Part shown: in pieces, positions 8,887 to 18,678 of the stretch
Layout of the letters: each line of letters begins with the position of its first letter
Numbering within the stretch: the first letter of the stretch is position 1
NCBI GenBank assembly: GCA_016721905.1
Contig: JADKHH010000029.1
Location: 124,001 to 188,000 of the forward strand
DNA length: 64,000 nt
Direction of reading: 5' to 3'
DNA from: Candidatus Opimibacter skivensis
GTDB taxonomy: Bacteria; Bacteroidota; Bacteroidia; Chitinophagales; Saprospiraceae
Translations under genes and position numbers: made by a program
Notes under the pieces: generated by a model
Told to the model about the DNA's origin: nothing
The model's database searches: none
Seen by the model: the letters and a program-made list of their open reading frames with translations, nothing else

Positions 8887-9555
8887 TTAATTAGTGGTAA
8901 TATCGCCATTTTTTGCGGCACGCTGTAATTTCTTGTCAGCTACAATCACGATTTCTACACGTCTGTTCAGTTCCCTTCCTTCCAGTGTTTCATTCGTAGC
9001 GATTGGATCCAGTTCACCATAGCCTGTATCCGTCAACCTGGTGGATACAACGCCTTTCGTCACCAGATAATCATTGACGGAAGCAGCTCTTTTCTTGGAG
9101 AGCGCTGCGTTATATTTTTCAGTTCCGGTATTGTCTGTATGCCCGAGCACCCTGATTTCGGTTTCATCATATTTTTTCATGGTTTCCGATAGCTTCGTCA
9201 GGTTATTCCTGGTTTCGGATTTTAAGGAATAGGAATCAACGTCAAAGAGAATTCCGGAATCAAAGGTGACCAGGATACCTTCTCCAACGCGTTCTACAGT
9301 TGCACCTTCAAGGTCATCCTGTATTTTCGCAGCTTGTTGATCCATGTAATTTCCGATAAGACCTCCGGCGACACCGCCAACAGCAGCTCCGAGGATGATG
9401 GCTACGGCTTTGTTGTCTTTACCTAAGAGAGCTCCGGCAGCTGCTCCTGCTCCTGCGCCGATGACGGCCCCTTTGGTTTGATTGCTGGCATTGCAGGCTG
9501 GAAAAGCGATGATGGTTATCATGACTGCAATGGATAATAGATACGACTTACTCAT
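8887..9555 (-). CDS. OmpA-family lipoprotein with glycine zipper
   Basis: A 222-residue outer-membrane-associated protein. It has a lipoprotein signal ending at a lipobox-like FPAC (Cys 21), a glycine-zipper segment (about 30-70, GAVIGAGAGAAAGALLG and a second GGVAGGLIG run), and a C-terminal OmpA peptidoglycan-binding domain (about 95-205). Family residues there are the LGHTDNTG motif and the RRVEIVI end. This is the YiaD/Pal-like arrangement and should tether the outer membrane to peptidoglycan. It is a single-gene unit. Confidence 0.88.
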   Translation of the reverse strand: MSKSYLLSIAVMITIIAFPACNASNQTKGAVIGAGAGAAAGALLGKDNKAVAIILGAAVGGVAGGLIGNYMDQQAAKIQDDLEGATVERVGEGILVTFDSGILFDVDSYSLKSETRNNLTKLSETMKKYDETEIRVLGHTDNTGTEKYNAALSKKRAASVNDYLVTKGVVSTRLTDTGYGELDPIATNETLEGRELNRRVEIVIVADKKLQRAAKNGDITTN

Positions 9556-9701
9556 TCGAGATCGGGTTAAATAGTTAGAAAATATTTGCCAGGCAGGAAA
9601 AAAGGAAATCCATGCTTATGGCGATTGGCAAAATTGCCGGAGAGGGTCGTCTTAACTAACATAACAGAAGGGCAGTACAATAGTTTTAGAGATGGGAGAA
9701 T

Positions 9702-9732
9702 AAAAAAAGCCGGAAGATGTCTTCCGGCTTTT
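9702..9732 (-). terminator. Rho-independent terminator
   Basis: A 13-base stem, AAAAGCCGGAAGA with its exact complement and a 2-base centre, is flanked by A and T tracts. It lies 39 bases past the stop of the secreted-protein gene on the minus strand. Confidence 0.8.
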
Positions 9733-9770
9733 CAGTTTATGTTCATGTTGCTATTATGCAATGGACCTGA

Positions 9771-10511
9771 TTAATAGTCGCTGCTCAGATCTGCTCTGAA
9801 TTTTACGAATTCATCATATGTTTTGGTTCTGTCAACACACATGTTAAGATCTTCAATATAGCGATCGTAGGAGCCTTCGCCATGTACCTCTTCAAAATCT
9901 TTTATCCAGGTATCTTCGCGATCAAGATACTTCATTCCTGGCATGCTCAATTCAGTGCAGACATGCGGACCTTGTGAAGCGCCATATTTCCAGTACGCCA
10001 TAAAGCCGGCACCTAGTTTCTTGGTTTCAAAAACTTTTTCTACTTGCGCCATCAGGCCTTCAAAACGGTCGCGCTGGTCAGGGCGGATGGTTGTGTATCT
10101 CCATCGTAATGCAGAAAAGGATTCAGCTCCCGCGGGCGCATAGTATATATCCTTATCAGCTCTCCAATACACGGACTCCCCTGTAGATTCAACATGTTCC
10201 ATGACTTTTGCCCAGTCGGTATCATGTTCCTTGCCGGCAGGACGGCCTTCCATTTGTGTAAAGGTCATTGGCCCCATCGCCAATTCATACGCCCCGGAGT
10301 TAGGGCCGGTATTGATTTCAAAGATGTTCGTTTTGTAAGGTGCCGCGTTATGGAATTTTTTATTGTGCTCGGCAAGTCCTTTTTCAAAATCAGCCTCATG
10401 GCCTCTTTTAGCAAAGAATCGGTGTGTCTCCCATTGTTTGTAGTCCGTTTGAGCCTGGAGGGAGAAGCTGGCCCAGGTCAATAGCATCAGGGTAAATAAA
10501 AGGTTTTTCAT
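9771..10511 (-). CDS. Secreted protein of unknown function, possible alpha/beta-barrel dimer fold
   Basis: About 246 residues. I start it at the ATG whose product begins MKNLLFTLMLLTWASFSLQAQ, because this gives a clean signal peptide; an upstream in-frame ATG would add 31 residues without a signal. The mature part has two related halves (HRFFAKRGHEADFEKGLAEHN and a later RFEGLMAQVEKVF region) that recall NIPSNAP or antibiotic-monooxygenase-like dimeric alpha/beta barrels. That is only a fold guess. No catalytic motif is recognised. It is monocistronic with a strong terminator. Confidence 0.6.
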   Translation of the reverse strand: MKNLLFTLMLLTWASFSLQAQTDYKQWETHRFFAKRGHEADFEKGLAEHNKKFHNAAPYKTNIFEINTGPNSGAYELAMGPMTFTQMEGRPAGKEHDTDWAKVMEHVESTGESVYWRADKDIYYAPAGAESFSALRWRYTTIRPDQRDRFEGLMAQVEKVFETKKLGAGFMAYWKYGASQGPHVCTELSMPGMKYLDREDTWIKDFEEVHGEGSYDRYIEDLNMCVDRTKTYDEFVKFRADLSSDY

Positions 10512-10779
10512 TGTTATGATGGATTTGGTTAAAAAATACAAGGAAGTACCGGAAACGATGGTACGAGGCATAGTATGCCTGTATTTTGTAAAACCGTTCA
10601 ACAAAAAAACCTCGGGAGAAATGGATAATGTTGATCAAATATATACAATAGAATGATCGTAACAAATGATTTGAAAAAATTAAGGGTTGCCAGTAAAGCT
10701 GGGGGTTGATAATGCCGCCAAAATCTGATTAGAGGAAAATAGCTTAGCTTGTGCCACGGAATACAGGCATTTCCATCGT

Positions 10780-10787
10780 TACATTTG
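10780..10787 (+). promoter_or_regulatory. Candidate Bacteroidota -7 box upstream of desaturase
   Basis: TACATTTG fits the Bacteroidota sigma-A -7 consensus TAnnTTTG and lies 55 bases before the desaturase start. No convincing TTTG -33 element is placed at the right distance. The rest of the 331-base divergent gap (10512-10842) shows no gene. Confidence 0.35.
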
Positions 10788-10842
10788 GCCCCCGGTCGTT
10801 ATATAGCGCAAATTAGTACCATATAAAAGATTAAAGCACAGT

Positions 10843-11883
10843 ATGAAGTTATTAGGAACGATTACAGATCCCCAATACCAACCCAAGGCACACCTTACTG
10901 CTTACGAAAAATTCTGGCTCAGGTTTATTAATGATGAAAGGGATCTTCCTTTTATTCATTTACTGACCCGTATTCACCTGATCGTATTCCCCTGGGCTGT
11001 CCTTTTATTTACCCCGTTGCTTCAAGGAGTTTATTGGTGGCTGGCATTCATTCCGTATGCATATGTGGCCCAGTCTTACTTTAAAGGTCGGTTTGGACTC
11101 ATGTTTCATTGTATGTGTCACCGCCCGATGTTCAAGAAAGGGTATATGTGGTTACATAAGTACACCACCTGGATAGTCGCTCCTTTCTTTGGTAATACAC
11201 CGGAGACCTACTTCGCACACCACATCATCATGCACCATGTTGAAAACAACCAGGAAGATGATGCGAGCAGCACATTGAAATACCGCCGCGACAGTCCTAC
11301 GGATTTTATCAAGTACCTGTTTCGTTTTTTATTGCTTGGCATCGTAGATACCTTTATGTATCTCTTCAACCGCAAGAAGAAGAAAGTTTACACCAGGTTT
11401 ACAATCGGTGAACTCTCATTTTATGCGTTTTGTGTAGCGATGTGTTTTGTCAATTTCAAGGCCACCCTGATGATCTTTATCATCCCGGTGATCTATGCAC
11501 GGTTTATCATGATGATGGGCAACTGGACACAACATTGCTTTGTGGATCAGCGTGATCCGGAAGGGCACTTCAGTAGTACCTTCAACTGCATCAACAATGT
11601 TTACAATCAGAATTGCTGGAACGATGGATACCATGCTATCCACCACTATAATCCGGGATTGCATTATACGGAGATACCTGGCGTGTTCATGAAGAACATT
11701 GAGAATTTCAAGAAGAACAAGACCTTCATCTTTGATGGCATCCATTACCTGCATATCTTTTTCTGGTTGATGAACAAGCGCTATGATAAACTGGCAGCGA
11801 ACCTTGTGAACATAGACAATACATTCAGTAGTCAGCAGGAAGCGGAGGCATTACTCAGAGAGCGGGTTATGCCGGTTGTTTAA
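10843..11883 (+). CDS. Membrane fatty acid desaturase family protein
   Basis: A 346-residue di-iron membrane protein of the fatty acid desaturase superfamily. The histidine boxes are visible: H126-H127...H131-H132 in AHHIIMHH and H264...H267-H268 in YHAIHHYNPG, with a further His in WTQHCFVD. Hydrophobic helices occur at about 45-80 and 185-220. The family introduces double bonds (or hydroxyls) into acyl chains. If it makes polyunsaturated chains, it could supply the lipoxygenase encoded in the same window, but they are 5 kb apart and not in one operon. A NhaD antiporter follows 67 bases later. Confidence 0.82.
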   Translation: MKLLGTITDPQYQPKAHLTAYEKFWLRFINDERDLPFIHLLTRIHLIVFPWAVLLFTPLLQGVYWWLAFIPYAYVAQSYFKGRFGLMFHCMCHRPMFKKGYMWLHKYTTWIVAPFFGNTPETYFAHHIIMHHVENNQEDDASSTLKYRRDSPTDFIKYLFRFLLLGIVDTFMYLFNRKKKKVYTRFTIGELSFYAFCVAMCFVNFKATLMIFIIPVIYARFIMMMGNWTQHCFVDQRDPEGHFSSTFNCINNVYNQNCWNDGYHAIHHYNPGLHYTEIPGVFMKNIENFKKNKTFIFDGIHYLHIFFWLMNKRYDKLAANLVNIDNTFSSQQEAEALLRERVMPVV

Positions 11884-11950
11884 TTGGTTACCTGGCATAG
11901 GAGATGATTTCATCCTTGTATGAAGTAATGCCTGGTTTAAAACGGAAACC

Positions 11951-13228
11951 ATGACCACACTCATCCTCATTACTTTTATAGTGGGTTACCTGGCGATCAC
12001 GGCAGAGCATGGCTTGCGGATCAATAAGGCCGCCATCGCTTTATTGACTGGAGTATCATGTTGGACCTTATATGCATTTACCCAGCAGGATGTTCATTTA
12101 GTATCCCATCAACTGGCGGAACATGTAGGGGAAATATCCGGAATCCTCTTTTTCCTGATGGGCGCGATGGCTATCGTCGAACTCATTGATGCACATGATG
12201 GATTTGATATCATCACCTCAAGGATCACCACGCGCAATAAGCGCAAGCTCCTGTGGCTGCTTTCGACCATTACTTTTTTTCTTTCGGCGGTGCTTGACAA
12301 CCTGACGACGACCATCGTGATGGTTTCCCTCGTAAGAAAACTATTCCCCGCCAGTGATACAAGGTTACTCTTCGTTTCTGTCGTGGTGATAGCTGCCAAT
12401 GCCGGTGGTGCATGGTCGCCTATTGGTGACGTGACCACCACGATGCTTTGGATTGGTGGGCAGATCACATCAACAGCCACGATGGCTCATTTGATACTTC
12501 CCAGTATTGTTTGTACAGTGGTGCCATGTGCCCTGATCAGTATCCGTCTTAAAGGTGAAGTCGAAAATATGCCTGCAGCAAAGACCTTGAATACCCAATC
12601 TTTAGGGCGCGATCGCAATCTGGTTTTTGCGATTGGATTACTGTCCCTCATTTTTGTCCCGGTATTCAAATCTATCACGCATCTGCCTCCGTATATGGGG
12701 ATCCTGGGCGCACTTGGCTTGTTGTGGGTGATCACAGAGCTTATTCATGCAGGCAAGGATGAAAGAGACAAAGACAGATTTTCGGTGCTGTATGCACTTC
12801 GGAAAATTGACATGCCCAGCATACTTTTCTTCCTGGGGATACTACTTGCTATCGGGGTGTTACAACACACAGGTGTCCTGACGTCTACCGCCCAGTGGCT
12901 TGATCAGCATGTGGGAAATATCAACCTGGTAGTGATTATCATCGGGTTCTTATCTGCCATCGTAGACAATGTACCGCTTGTCGCAGCAGCGATGGGTATG
13001 TATGATATGACTGTATATCCGACTGACAGTTACTTCTGGCAGTTCCTGGCGTATAGTGCCGGCACGGGTGGTAGTATGCTCATCATCGGATCAGCGGCGG
13101 GCGTCGCGGCGATGGGGATAGAGAAGATTAATTTCATGTGGTACCTGAAACATGTTTCCTGGCTGGCATTGGTTGGTTTTCTCGCAGGAGCTGCAGTTTT
13201 TATCCTCCAGGCTTTTTTCTTTGCCTGA
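11951..13228 (+). CDS. nhaD: Na+/H+ antiporter, NhaD type
   Basis: A 425-residue inner-membrane protein with about 11-12 hydrophobic helices, belonging to the NhaD branch of the ion transporter superfamily. Diagnostic segments are LDNLTTTIVMVSL (about 117-129), NAGGAWSPIGDVTTTMLW (about 150-167) and the late IVDNVPLVAAAMGMY, where Asp/Asn pairs in half-helices bind sodium. It should exchange cytoplasmic Na+ for external H+ and so control salt and pH. It lies 67 bases behind the desaturase gene and could share its transcript. Confidence 0.9.
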   Translation: MTTLILITFIVGYLAITAEHGLRINKAAIALLTGVSCWTLYAFTQQDVHLVSHQLAEHVGEISGILFFLMGAMAIVELIDAHDGFDIITSRITTRNKRKLLWLLSTITFFLSAVLDNLTTTIVMVSLVRKLFPASDTRLLFVSVVVIAANAGGAWSPIGDVTTTMLWIGGQITSTATMAHLILPSIVCTVVPCALISIRLKGEVENMPAAKTLNTQSLGRDRNLVFAIGLLSLIFVPVFKSITHLPPYMGILGALGLLWVITELIHAGKDERDKDRFSVLYALRKIDMPSILFFLGILLAIGVLQHTGVLTSTAQWLDQHVGNINLVVIIIGFLSAIVDNVPLVAAAMGMYDMTVYPTDSYFWQFLAYSAGTGGSMLIIGSAAGVAAMGIEKINFMWYLKHVSWLALVGFLAGAAVFILQAFFFA

Positions 13229-13448
13229 TTCAATTTCCCCTGAAAGCTATATTGTCAAACGACATTAAGGCGCTTGTGAAGGCGTACCTGCTGGCTGCTG
13301 GAGATCTCGAGCAATTTCAGGCTAAAGAAAGTGGTGTATCCTTATTCCGTTTTCATTACCTATGGTTGAGCTACGGAAAAAGAATTGGATTTTGTAAAAA
13401 GAAAGTTGATCTTTAATAGGATTATTACAATCAACAAAACGAAAATCA

Positions 13449-14492
13449 ATGTCCTCCACACCACTCAAGCGGCCGGCAATTGCCGCGGGGCTGCTATTTG
13501 CGCTGGCTCTCCTCTCCTGGGAATTTTATCAGCGTAGCCAGGGAGTCAATATTTCCTTTGATGACGACGGCCCCCTTTGGGCTTATCACCGGGACCGGGT
13601 ATATCAACCTGCTGACCAATCAACCGTTTTTATCGGGTCCTCACGAATCAAGTTTGATCTGGATATAGATACCTGGAAGTCTATGACAGGCGATGACCCG
13701 ATTCAGCTGGCTTGCGTAGGTAGCACGCCATTACCCGTCCTGTATGATCTCGCGGATGATCCTGCCTTTAAAGGCAAACTAATCATAGATGTGACTGAAG
13801 GATTATTCTTTTCCACCAATCCGGGCAACAAGGCAAGGCCTGACAAGGCACTTAAATATCATAAAGACATCACTCCTGCACAGCGCGCCAGCTTTGTCCT
13901 CAACAAATATCTTGAGTCCACCTTTGTGTTTCTGGACAGGGAGGATATATCCCTCAATGCACTCATGGACCAGTGGGAAATACCCAGTAGGCCAGGTGTT
14001 TTTATGGGTCCGATTTTTCCACGCGATTTCGACCGCGTCATGTTCAGCAGGCAGGAGTACATGGGTCCTCTATTCCTGGCAGATACAGCGCAGATCAACA
14101 AGCAACGATCTATCTGGGCGCTTTTCGCAAGTATGAATAAAAAGCCACCGATCACCGGAGCTCCACTTGATTCAATGCTGCTGACGGTTAAGACCGCCAC
14201 GGATAAAATAAAAGCGAGAGGAGGTACAATCCTCTTTGTACGTACCCCTTCCAGTGGGCCTTTCAAGGATGGTGAGAGCAAGGCATTTCCACGTGATCAA
14301 TATTGGGAAAAGATATTAGCTACAACTGATTGTCCTGGCCTTCACTACCAGGACTTCCCTGAAATCAGTCAATATCAATGCCCCGAATTTTCACACCTGA
14401 CGCCCTCAGATGCGATTGATTTTACAAAGCATTTTATCCGCATCCTTCAGGAAAAGCATGGCTGGAAATTTCCAAAAATGACCAACATGTAG
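13449..14492 (+). CDS. SGNH-like membrane-anchored protein paired with MBOAT
   Basis: A 347-residue protein with one N-terminal membrane segment (about 9-24) and a periplasmic domain. The FIGSSRIKF segment near residue 62 has the GxS block I of SGNH esterase/acyltransferase folds; the late GDS-like and DxxH blocks are less clear (HLTPSDAIDF near 318 is a candidate). Its partner 155 bases downstream is an MBOAT acyltransferase. Such MBOAT plus SGNH pairs (AlgI with AlgJ/AlgX, DltB with DltD, PatA/PatB) pass acyl groups across the membrane onto polysaccharides. The acceptor here is unknown. Confidence 0.65.
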   Translation: MSSTPLKRPAIAAGLLFALALLSWEFYQRSQGVNISFDDDGPLWAYHRDRVYQPADQSTVFIGSSRIKFDLDIDTWKSMTGDDPIQLACVGSTPLPVLYDLADDPAFKGKLIIDVTEGLFFSTNPGNKARPDKALKYHKDITPAQRASFVLNKYLESTFVFLDREDISLNALMDQWEIPSRPGVFMGPIFPRDFDRVMFSRQEYMGPLFLADTAQINKQRSIWALFASMNKKPPITGAPLDSMLLTVKTATDKIKARGGTILFVRTPSSGPFKDGESKAFPRDQYWEKILATTDCPGLHYQDFPEISQYQCPEFSHLTPSDAIDFTKHFIRILQEKHGWKFPKMTNM

Positions 14493-14534
14493 TCCACGCT
14501 TGAGTTGCTGGGGAGGACACCAGGGCAACGGCTT

Positions 14535-14610
14535 TAATAAACCTATCAACTCATCAACCCATCAACAAATAAACCCATCAACAAATAAACCCATCAACTC
14601 ATAAACGTTT
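14535..14610. repeat. Low-complexity CATCAAC/ATAAACC array
   Basis: Degenerate short repeats of CATCAAC and AATAAACC fill the gap between the SGNH-like gene and the MBOAT gene. A related array, with CTATCAACTAATCAAC phrases, lies at 44861-45111. No gene. Confidence 0.7.
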
Positions 14611-14646
14611 ATCTCCTCACCCCCTCACCCAACAAACGATAACTGA

Positions 14647-16104
14647 ATGGTCTTCAACTCATACACCTTCATAGCTTTCTTTCTCATCATGCTCCTCCTG
14701 CATAATCTGCCGATATCATGGAGGGCAAAGAAGATCAACCTGCTCCTCGCGAGTTATGTTTTCTATGCGGCCTGGAATCCACCGTTCATTCTCCTGCTTT
14801 GGCTTTCCACGGTAGTGGATTTTTTTGTTGGCCGTGCCTTATACACACAGCAGAATGTCACAAAGAAGAGACTCCTGTTAGTACTGTCCCTGATTGGTAA
14901 TCTCGGCATGCTATGCTTTTTTAAATACGGGACCTTTTTGTTGGAGAACTTTGTAACGCTCGTGAACCTCATTGGTATTGATTTCAATCCTGCCGAACCG
15001 AATATCATTCTGCCTGCGGGAATTTCGTTTTACACGTTTACCACGTTGTGTTATACGATTGATATGTATCACAAGAAGAGTGAGCCGGTGAAGTCGATGC
15101 TTGATTTTTCACTCTTTGTTACTTTCTTCCCTCATCTCGTTGCAGGGCCGATCGTCAGGCCGCCGCAATTAGTGCCCCAGTTTGAAACACCGCGCAGTGC
15201 GACCATGAAGCAAATGACAGAAGGTCTGCTCCTGCTGACCCTTGGGCTTTTTATGAAAGTCGTTCTTGCAGATGGACAGTTGGCACCTACAGCCAATGAC
15301 ATATTCGGGAATACCGGCGCGTATCTGGCGTTGGATGCATGGATGGGTGTACTTGCTTTTTCAGGTCAGATCTTTTTTGACTTTGCCGGTTACTCCACCT
15401 GTGCGATTGGGGTGGCGTTGTGCCTTGGATTTATATTGCCGGAAAACTTTAAATATCCCTATGCAGCCGTTGGCTTTTCTGATTTCTGGCAGCGATGGCA
15501 TATCACCTTGTCCGCCTGGCTGAGGGATTACCTGTATATACCGTTGGGAGGTAATCGTCAGGGACAACTCAAGACATACATCAACCTGATGGTGACGATG
15601 TTGCTTGGTGGACTCTGGCATGGGGCTAATTGGACCTTTGTGGTATGGGGAGGACTCCATGGTTTTTATCTGTGGGTGGAGAAATTTATCCGTGATAAAT
15701 TTTCAAAGAGAAATATACCTGCTGATCAGGATGTTGCGGTCGCTGGTATTACTGCGGGCAATACCTCTCTTGCATTTATATATGCATTGTTTACGTTCTT
15801 TCTGATCAATGTGACCTGGGTCTTTTTTAGGGCTCCAACATTTGCACAAGCATGGACGATGCTCACCTCCATGTTTGGAATGTCAGGTGATGTCGAGCCT
15901 GAACTGACCACGCTGGCTATAATCAAAGTAAGTGTTATCATATCGCTGATGGTGATCGCCCATTGGCTGATGCGAAAATCATCTGTACTGCAACTGGCGC
16001 AAAAAATCCCATGGTGGTTTCTGGCCATCGTGTGGGCACTGATGTTGTTTGCGCTAGCGCTGAGTCAGGAGAGTACCAGCTCGTTTATTTACTTCCAGTT
16101 TTAA
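14647..16104 (+). CDS. MBOAT family O-acyltransferase (AlgI/DltB-like)
   Basis: A 485-residue polytopic membrane protein of the membrane-bound O-acyltransferase family. The two signature histidines are H325 in GGLWHGANW and H338 in GGLHGFY; the first is the catalytic one in AlgI and DltB. Other family features are the PAGISFYTFTTLCYTID segment near residue 120 and NFKYPY...DFWQRWHITLS...LRDYLYIPLGG around 265-300. It is predicted to transfer acyl groups, commonly acetyl, across the membrane for polysaccharide modification, with the upstream SGNH-like protein as the periplasmic partner. No alginate polymerisation genes are seen nearby, so the polysaccharide is not identified. Confidence 0.9.
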   Translation: MVFNSYTFIAFFLIMLLLHNLPISWRAKKINLLLASYVFYAAWNPPFILLLWLSTVVDFFVGRALYTQQNVTKKRLLLVLSLIGNLGMLCFFKYGTFLLENFVTLVNLIGIDFNPAEPNIILPAGISFYTFTTLCYTIDMYHKKSEPVKSMLDFSLFVTFFPHLVAGPIVRPPQLVPQFETPRSATMKQMTEGLLLLTLGLFMKVVLADGQLAPTANDIFGNTGAYLALDAWMGVLAFSGQIFFDFAGYSTCAIGVALCLGFILPENFKYPYAAVGFSDFWQRWHITLSAWLRDYLYIPLGGNRQGQLKTYINLMVTMLLGGLWHGANWTFVVWGGLHGFYLWVEKFIRDKFSKRNIPADQDVAVAGITAGNTSLAFIYALFTFFLINVTWVFFRAPTFAQAWTMLTSMFGMSGDVEPELTTLAIIKVSVIISLMVIAHWLMRKSSVLQLAQKIPWWFLAIVWALMLFALALSQESTSSFIYFQF

Positions 16105-16125
16105 AGAATACCGGCCATGGCCGTT

Positions 16126-16270
16126 GCAGGAGCGCCGCACTGAGCGGAGTCGAAGTGTTTGCTCCTGCGACCATGAGAATTCTAATGTAGATTCTCCAGG
16201 GTAATTTCGTTGAGTATTTAAGTGGATGCAGGAGCAAATAGTTCGACTACGCTCACCACGACGCTCCTGC
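16126..16270. repeat. Pair of 43-bp inverted repeats
   Basis: A 43-base element at 16126-16168 recurs in inverted orientation at 16228-16270, with about seven differences. Each copy begins and ends with GCAGGAGC/GCTCCTGC, so each is itself a hairpin, and each contains a TGAGCGnAGTCGAA core. The second copy overlaps the most upstream possible start of the next gene, which supports the later start chosen there. Confidence 0.75.
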
Positions 16271-16335
16271 ATCGGCACAGGTCTGAATTTTTAACATATT
16301 ACAATTATTTAATATTTGTTATCTTGTGGCCTCTA

Positions 16336-18648
16336 ATGAGGTACCTTAAGATTTCCATAGTATTTTGCCTTTGGCTGGTCGTGTCAAAGCTACAAGGTCA
16401 GTGCATTTTTGCACCCGCAGAGGTTTGCCTTAATCAATGTGGCCCTGTATTTTACCTGGTATCTGATCCTCCGGAGACTACATACACCTGGTCCAATTCC
16501 GGTGGAACGATCACCAATGAAAACGAGGCAAATCCTCACATTGCTTGTTTTACGGCACCTGGTATCTGCACGCTCCAGGTCATCGTTCAGGTGCCACTCG
16601 AAGAACCGGATACCTGTATTGTACTCGTCGATGTGAAGCCAATTTCAACAGGTTCTGTAACTGAAACAATATGTGAAGGAGATTCGGTGGAAATCAATGG
16701 GTCCTATTATACACCAGGCAACTGGATTGATACACTTTATGGTGAGTCTGAAAATGGATGTGACTCGATCCTCTTTCTCACTGTCCTGACGTATGAACCT
16801 GTCATTGAGTACGAACTTTATACAGGATGTGAAGGTGATGGTTATTCGGTCGTCGTCAATGGAGCCACCTATAATGAAGCAAACCCTTCAGGAATCGAGT
16901 TTATGGAAACCATACATGGATGCGATTCTACGGTCATCATCGAACTTGACTATTTGCAGGCCACAACTGGCTCGTATTCTTATATTGGATGTGTAGGAGA
17001 TGAGTGGTCAGTTATCATCAATGGTAAAATCTATAATGAAAACAATACGTCCGGATATGAGGTCTTACTAGGAAGCAATGGCTGTGATTCTATTGTTACC
17101 ATTTCGCTTACCTATAATCCGATTAGCTATGGAAATGAACACTATATAGGATGTGAAGGAGATGGTTACTTTGTCATTGTTGATTCCGTCCGATATGACG
17201 AATCAAATCCAGTGGGTACCGCTACCTTGACCAATAGCAATGGCTGTGATTCAATCGTCAACATCACTTTGATCTTCTATCCTCCGGCCTCGGATACCAT
17301 TTCGTATATCGGCTGCATGGGAGATGGTTATAGCGTCGAAGTGCTCGGGCATACCTTCGATGAATCCAACCCAACCGGAACATTTACCATCATTCCTCCG
17401 GAGGGCTGTGATTCCATCATTACGGTCGATCTTCATTTCCTGGATTGCGTGGCTTCATTGGAGCTCACAGGTGATCAGTTGTGTGCATCAGAGACGGCTG
17501 ATCAATATCAATGGTATACGTGTGATGGTGCTTTATTGCCGGACACAACGCAGTGTATTACAGTTGTTGATACGGGATGTGTTTGTCTCATCCTGACACA
17601 TGGAACAGATATCGATACAGTATGCAGTGATTATAAAGTTTGTCTGCTGGCTTGTGAGATCCAAGCACCGGATACAATCTGTGTTGGGGATTCCATCCTG
17701 ATCTATTACACGACTAACGATACACTTCCCGTCGGTTCGACCTGGAATGTAATGACAGATTCAAGCACTCTACTGAACATTACTTCTGAAGATTCGATAT
17801 GGGTGAAGTATAATACACCTGGTTGTTTTGAAGTTGAATTAGAAATCGAAGTCAACGGGTGTATATCAATATGCCTTGATACCATTTGTGTGCAACCGGT
17901 ACCGGAGGCATATATATGTTGTACACAGCGACTCTGTGATTCATGTGTCACGCTTGATGTGCTGATGACAGGGACACCACCATGGACCATTGCTATTTCT
18001 GATGGTACTACGATTGATACTATTTCGGGTATCGATAGTCCTGTATTTGCGCATGTAGTTTGTCCCACGACATTGCCGGTAGATTACACGTTGACTTATA
18101 TGAAGGATAAGACTTGTGAAGGAGTCATCTATGATTCAATTGCATCTGTACTGGATCCTTTCCCAATTGAGCCCTCCATTACTTTTCAGGATGATACTTT
18201 ATGTGCGGACTTCCTTTCTGGATTCAATTATACATGGAGAGCGTGTGAAAACCAGACAGTGCTGAGTACGAACGTTTGTTATGTGCCCGATCAATCAGGA
18301 TGTTATTGTGTCGAACTAAGGGATATGCTCGGAGCATGTTCATATACGGCCTGTGATGTGTTTATGCTGAGTGCGATAAACAATCCTGGTCCGGAACACA
18401 CATTAAGTTTGTGGTATAATACTTCAGAACATAGCATTGATTTGATTTTTGGAGAAGTGGATCATCAGGAGATGCAAGTTCAGATCACAGACCTGCAAGG
18501 ACGAATCTTCAACTATGACGGGCTTAAGGATATGGGTGGGGATATGATGCGCATAGTGCTGGCAGATCATATGCCTTCTATGGTGTTTGTTACCATTTAC
18601 ACTGATATGTTCAGGACAACAAGGGGAGTATTTATTTCATCAAAATAG
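16336..18648 (+). CDS. Secreted Cys-rich repeat protein with C-terminal sorting-like tail
   Basis: About 770 residues. The start is chosen at MRYLKISIVFCLWLVVSKLQGQ, which gives a typical signal peptide; an in-frame ATG 114 bases upstream lies in an inverted repeat. A PKD-like N-terminal part is followed by at least four tandem repeats of ~58-60 residues, each starting YIGCEGDGYSV or similar and holding a GCDSIV motif with a conserved Cys pair. Further Cys-rich segments follow. The last ~80 residues (LWYNTSEHSIDLIFGEVD...FVTIYTDMFRTTRG) look like a degenerate type IX secretion sorting domain. It is probably a cell-surface or secreted adhesin-like protein; no enzyme motif is seen. Confidence 0.8.
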   Translation: MRYLKISIVFCLWLVVSKLQGQCIFAPAEVCLNQCGPVFYLVSDPPETTYTWSNSGGTITNENEANPHIACFTAPGICTLQVIVQVPLEEPDTCIVLVDVKPISTGSVTETICEGDSVEINGSYYTPGNWIDTLYGESENGCDSILFLTVLTYEPVIEYELYTGCEGDGYSVVVNGATYNEANPSGIEFMETIHGCDSTVIIELDYLQATTGSYSYIGCVGDEWSVIINGKIYNENNTSGYEVLLGSNGCDSIVTISLTYNPISYGNEHYIGCEGDGYFVIVDSVRYDESNPVGTATLTNSNGCDSIVNITLIFYPPASDTISYIGCMGDGYSVEVLGHTFDESNPTGTFTIIPPEGCDSIITVDLHFLDCVASLELTGDQLCASETADQYQWYTCDGALLPDTTQCITVVDTGCVCLILTHGTDIDTVCSDYKVCLLACEIQAPDTICVGDSILIYYTTNDTLPVGSTWNVMTDSSTLLNITSEDSIWVKYNTPGCFEVELEIEVNGCISICLDTICVQPVPEAYICCTQRLCDSCVTLDVLMTGTPPWTIAISDGTTIDTISGIDSPVFAHVVCPTTLPVDYTLTYMKDKTCEGVIYDSIASVLDPFPIEPSITFQDDTLCADFLSGFNYTWRACENQTVLSTNVCYVPDQSGCYCVELRDMLGACSYTACDVFMLSAINNPGPEHTLSLWYNTSEHSIDLIFGEVDHQEMQVQITDLQGRIFNYDGLKDMGGDMMRIVLADHMPSMVFVTIYTDMFRTTRGVFISSK

Positions 18649-18678
18649 TCCTGCAAACTTTTGGGTCTTTCTATTTCC

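Noticed and set aside
13230..13416. Frame after nhaD, ending KRIGFCKKKVDL
   Set aside because: Most of the frame is a shadow of nhaD; the free part has no own start signal or family likeness.
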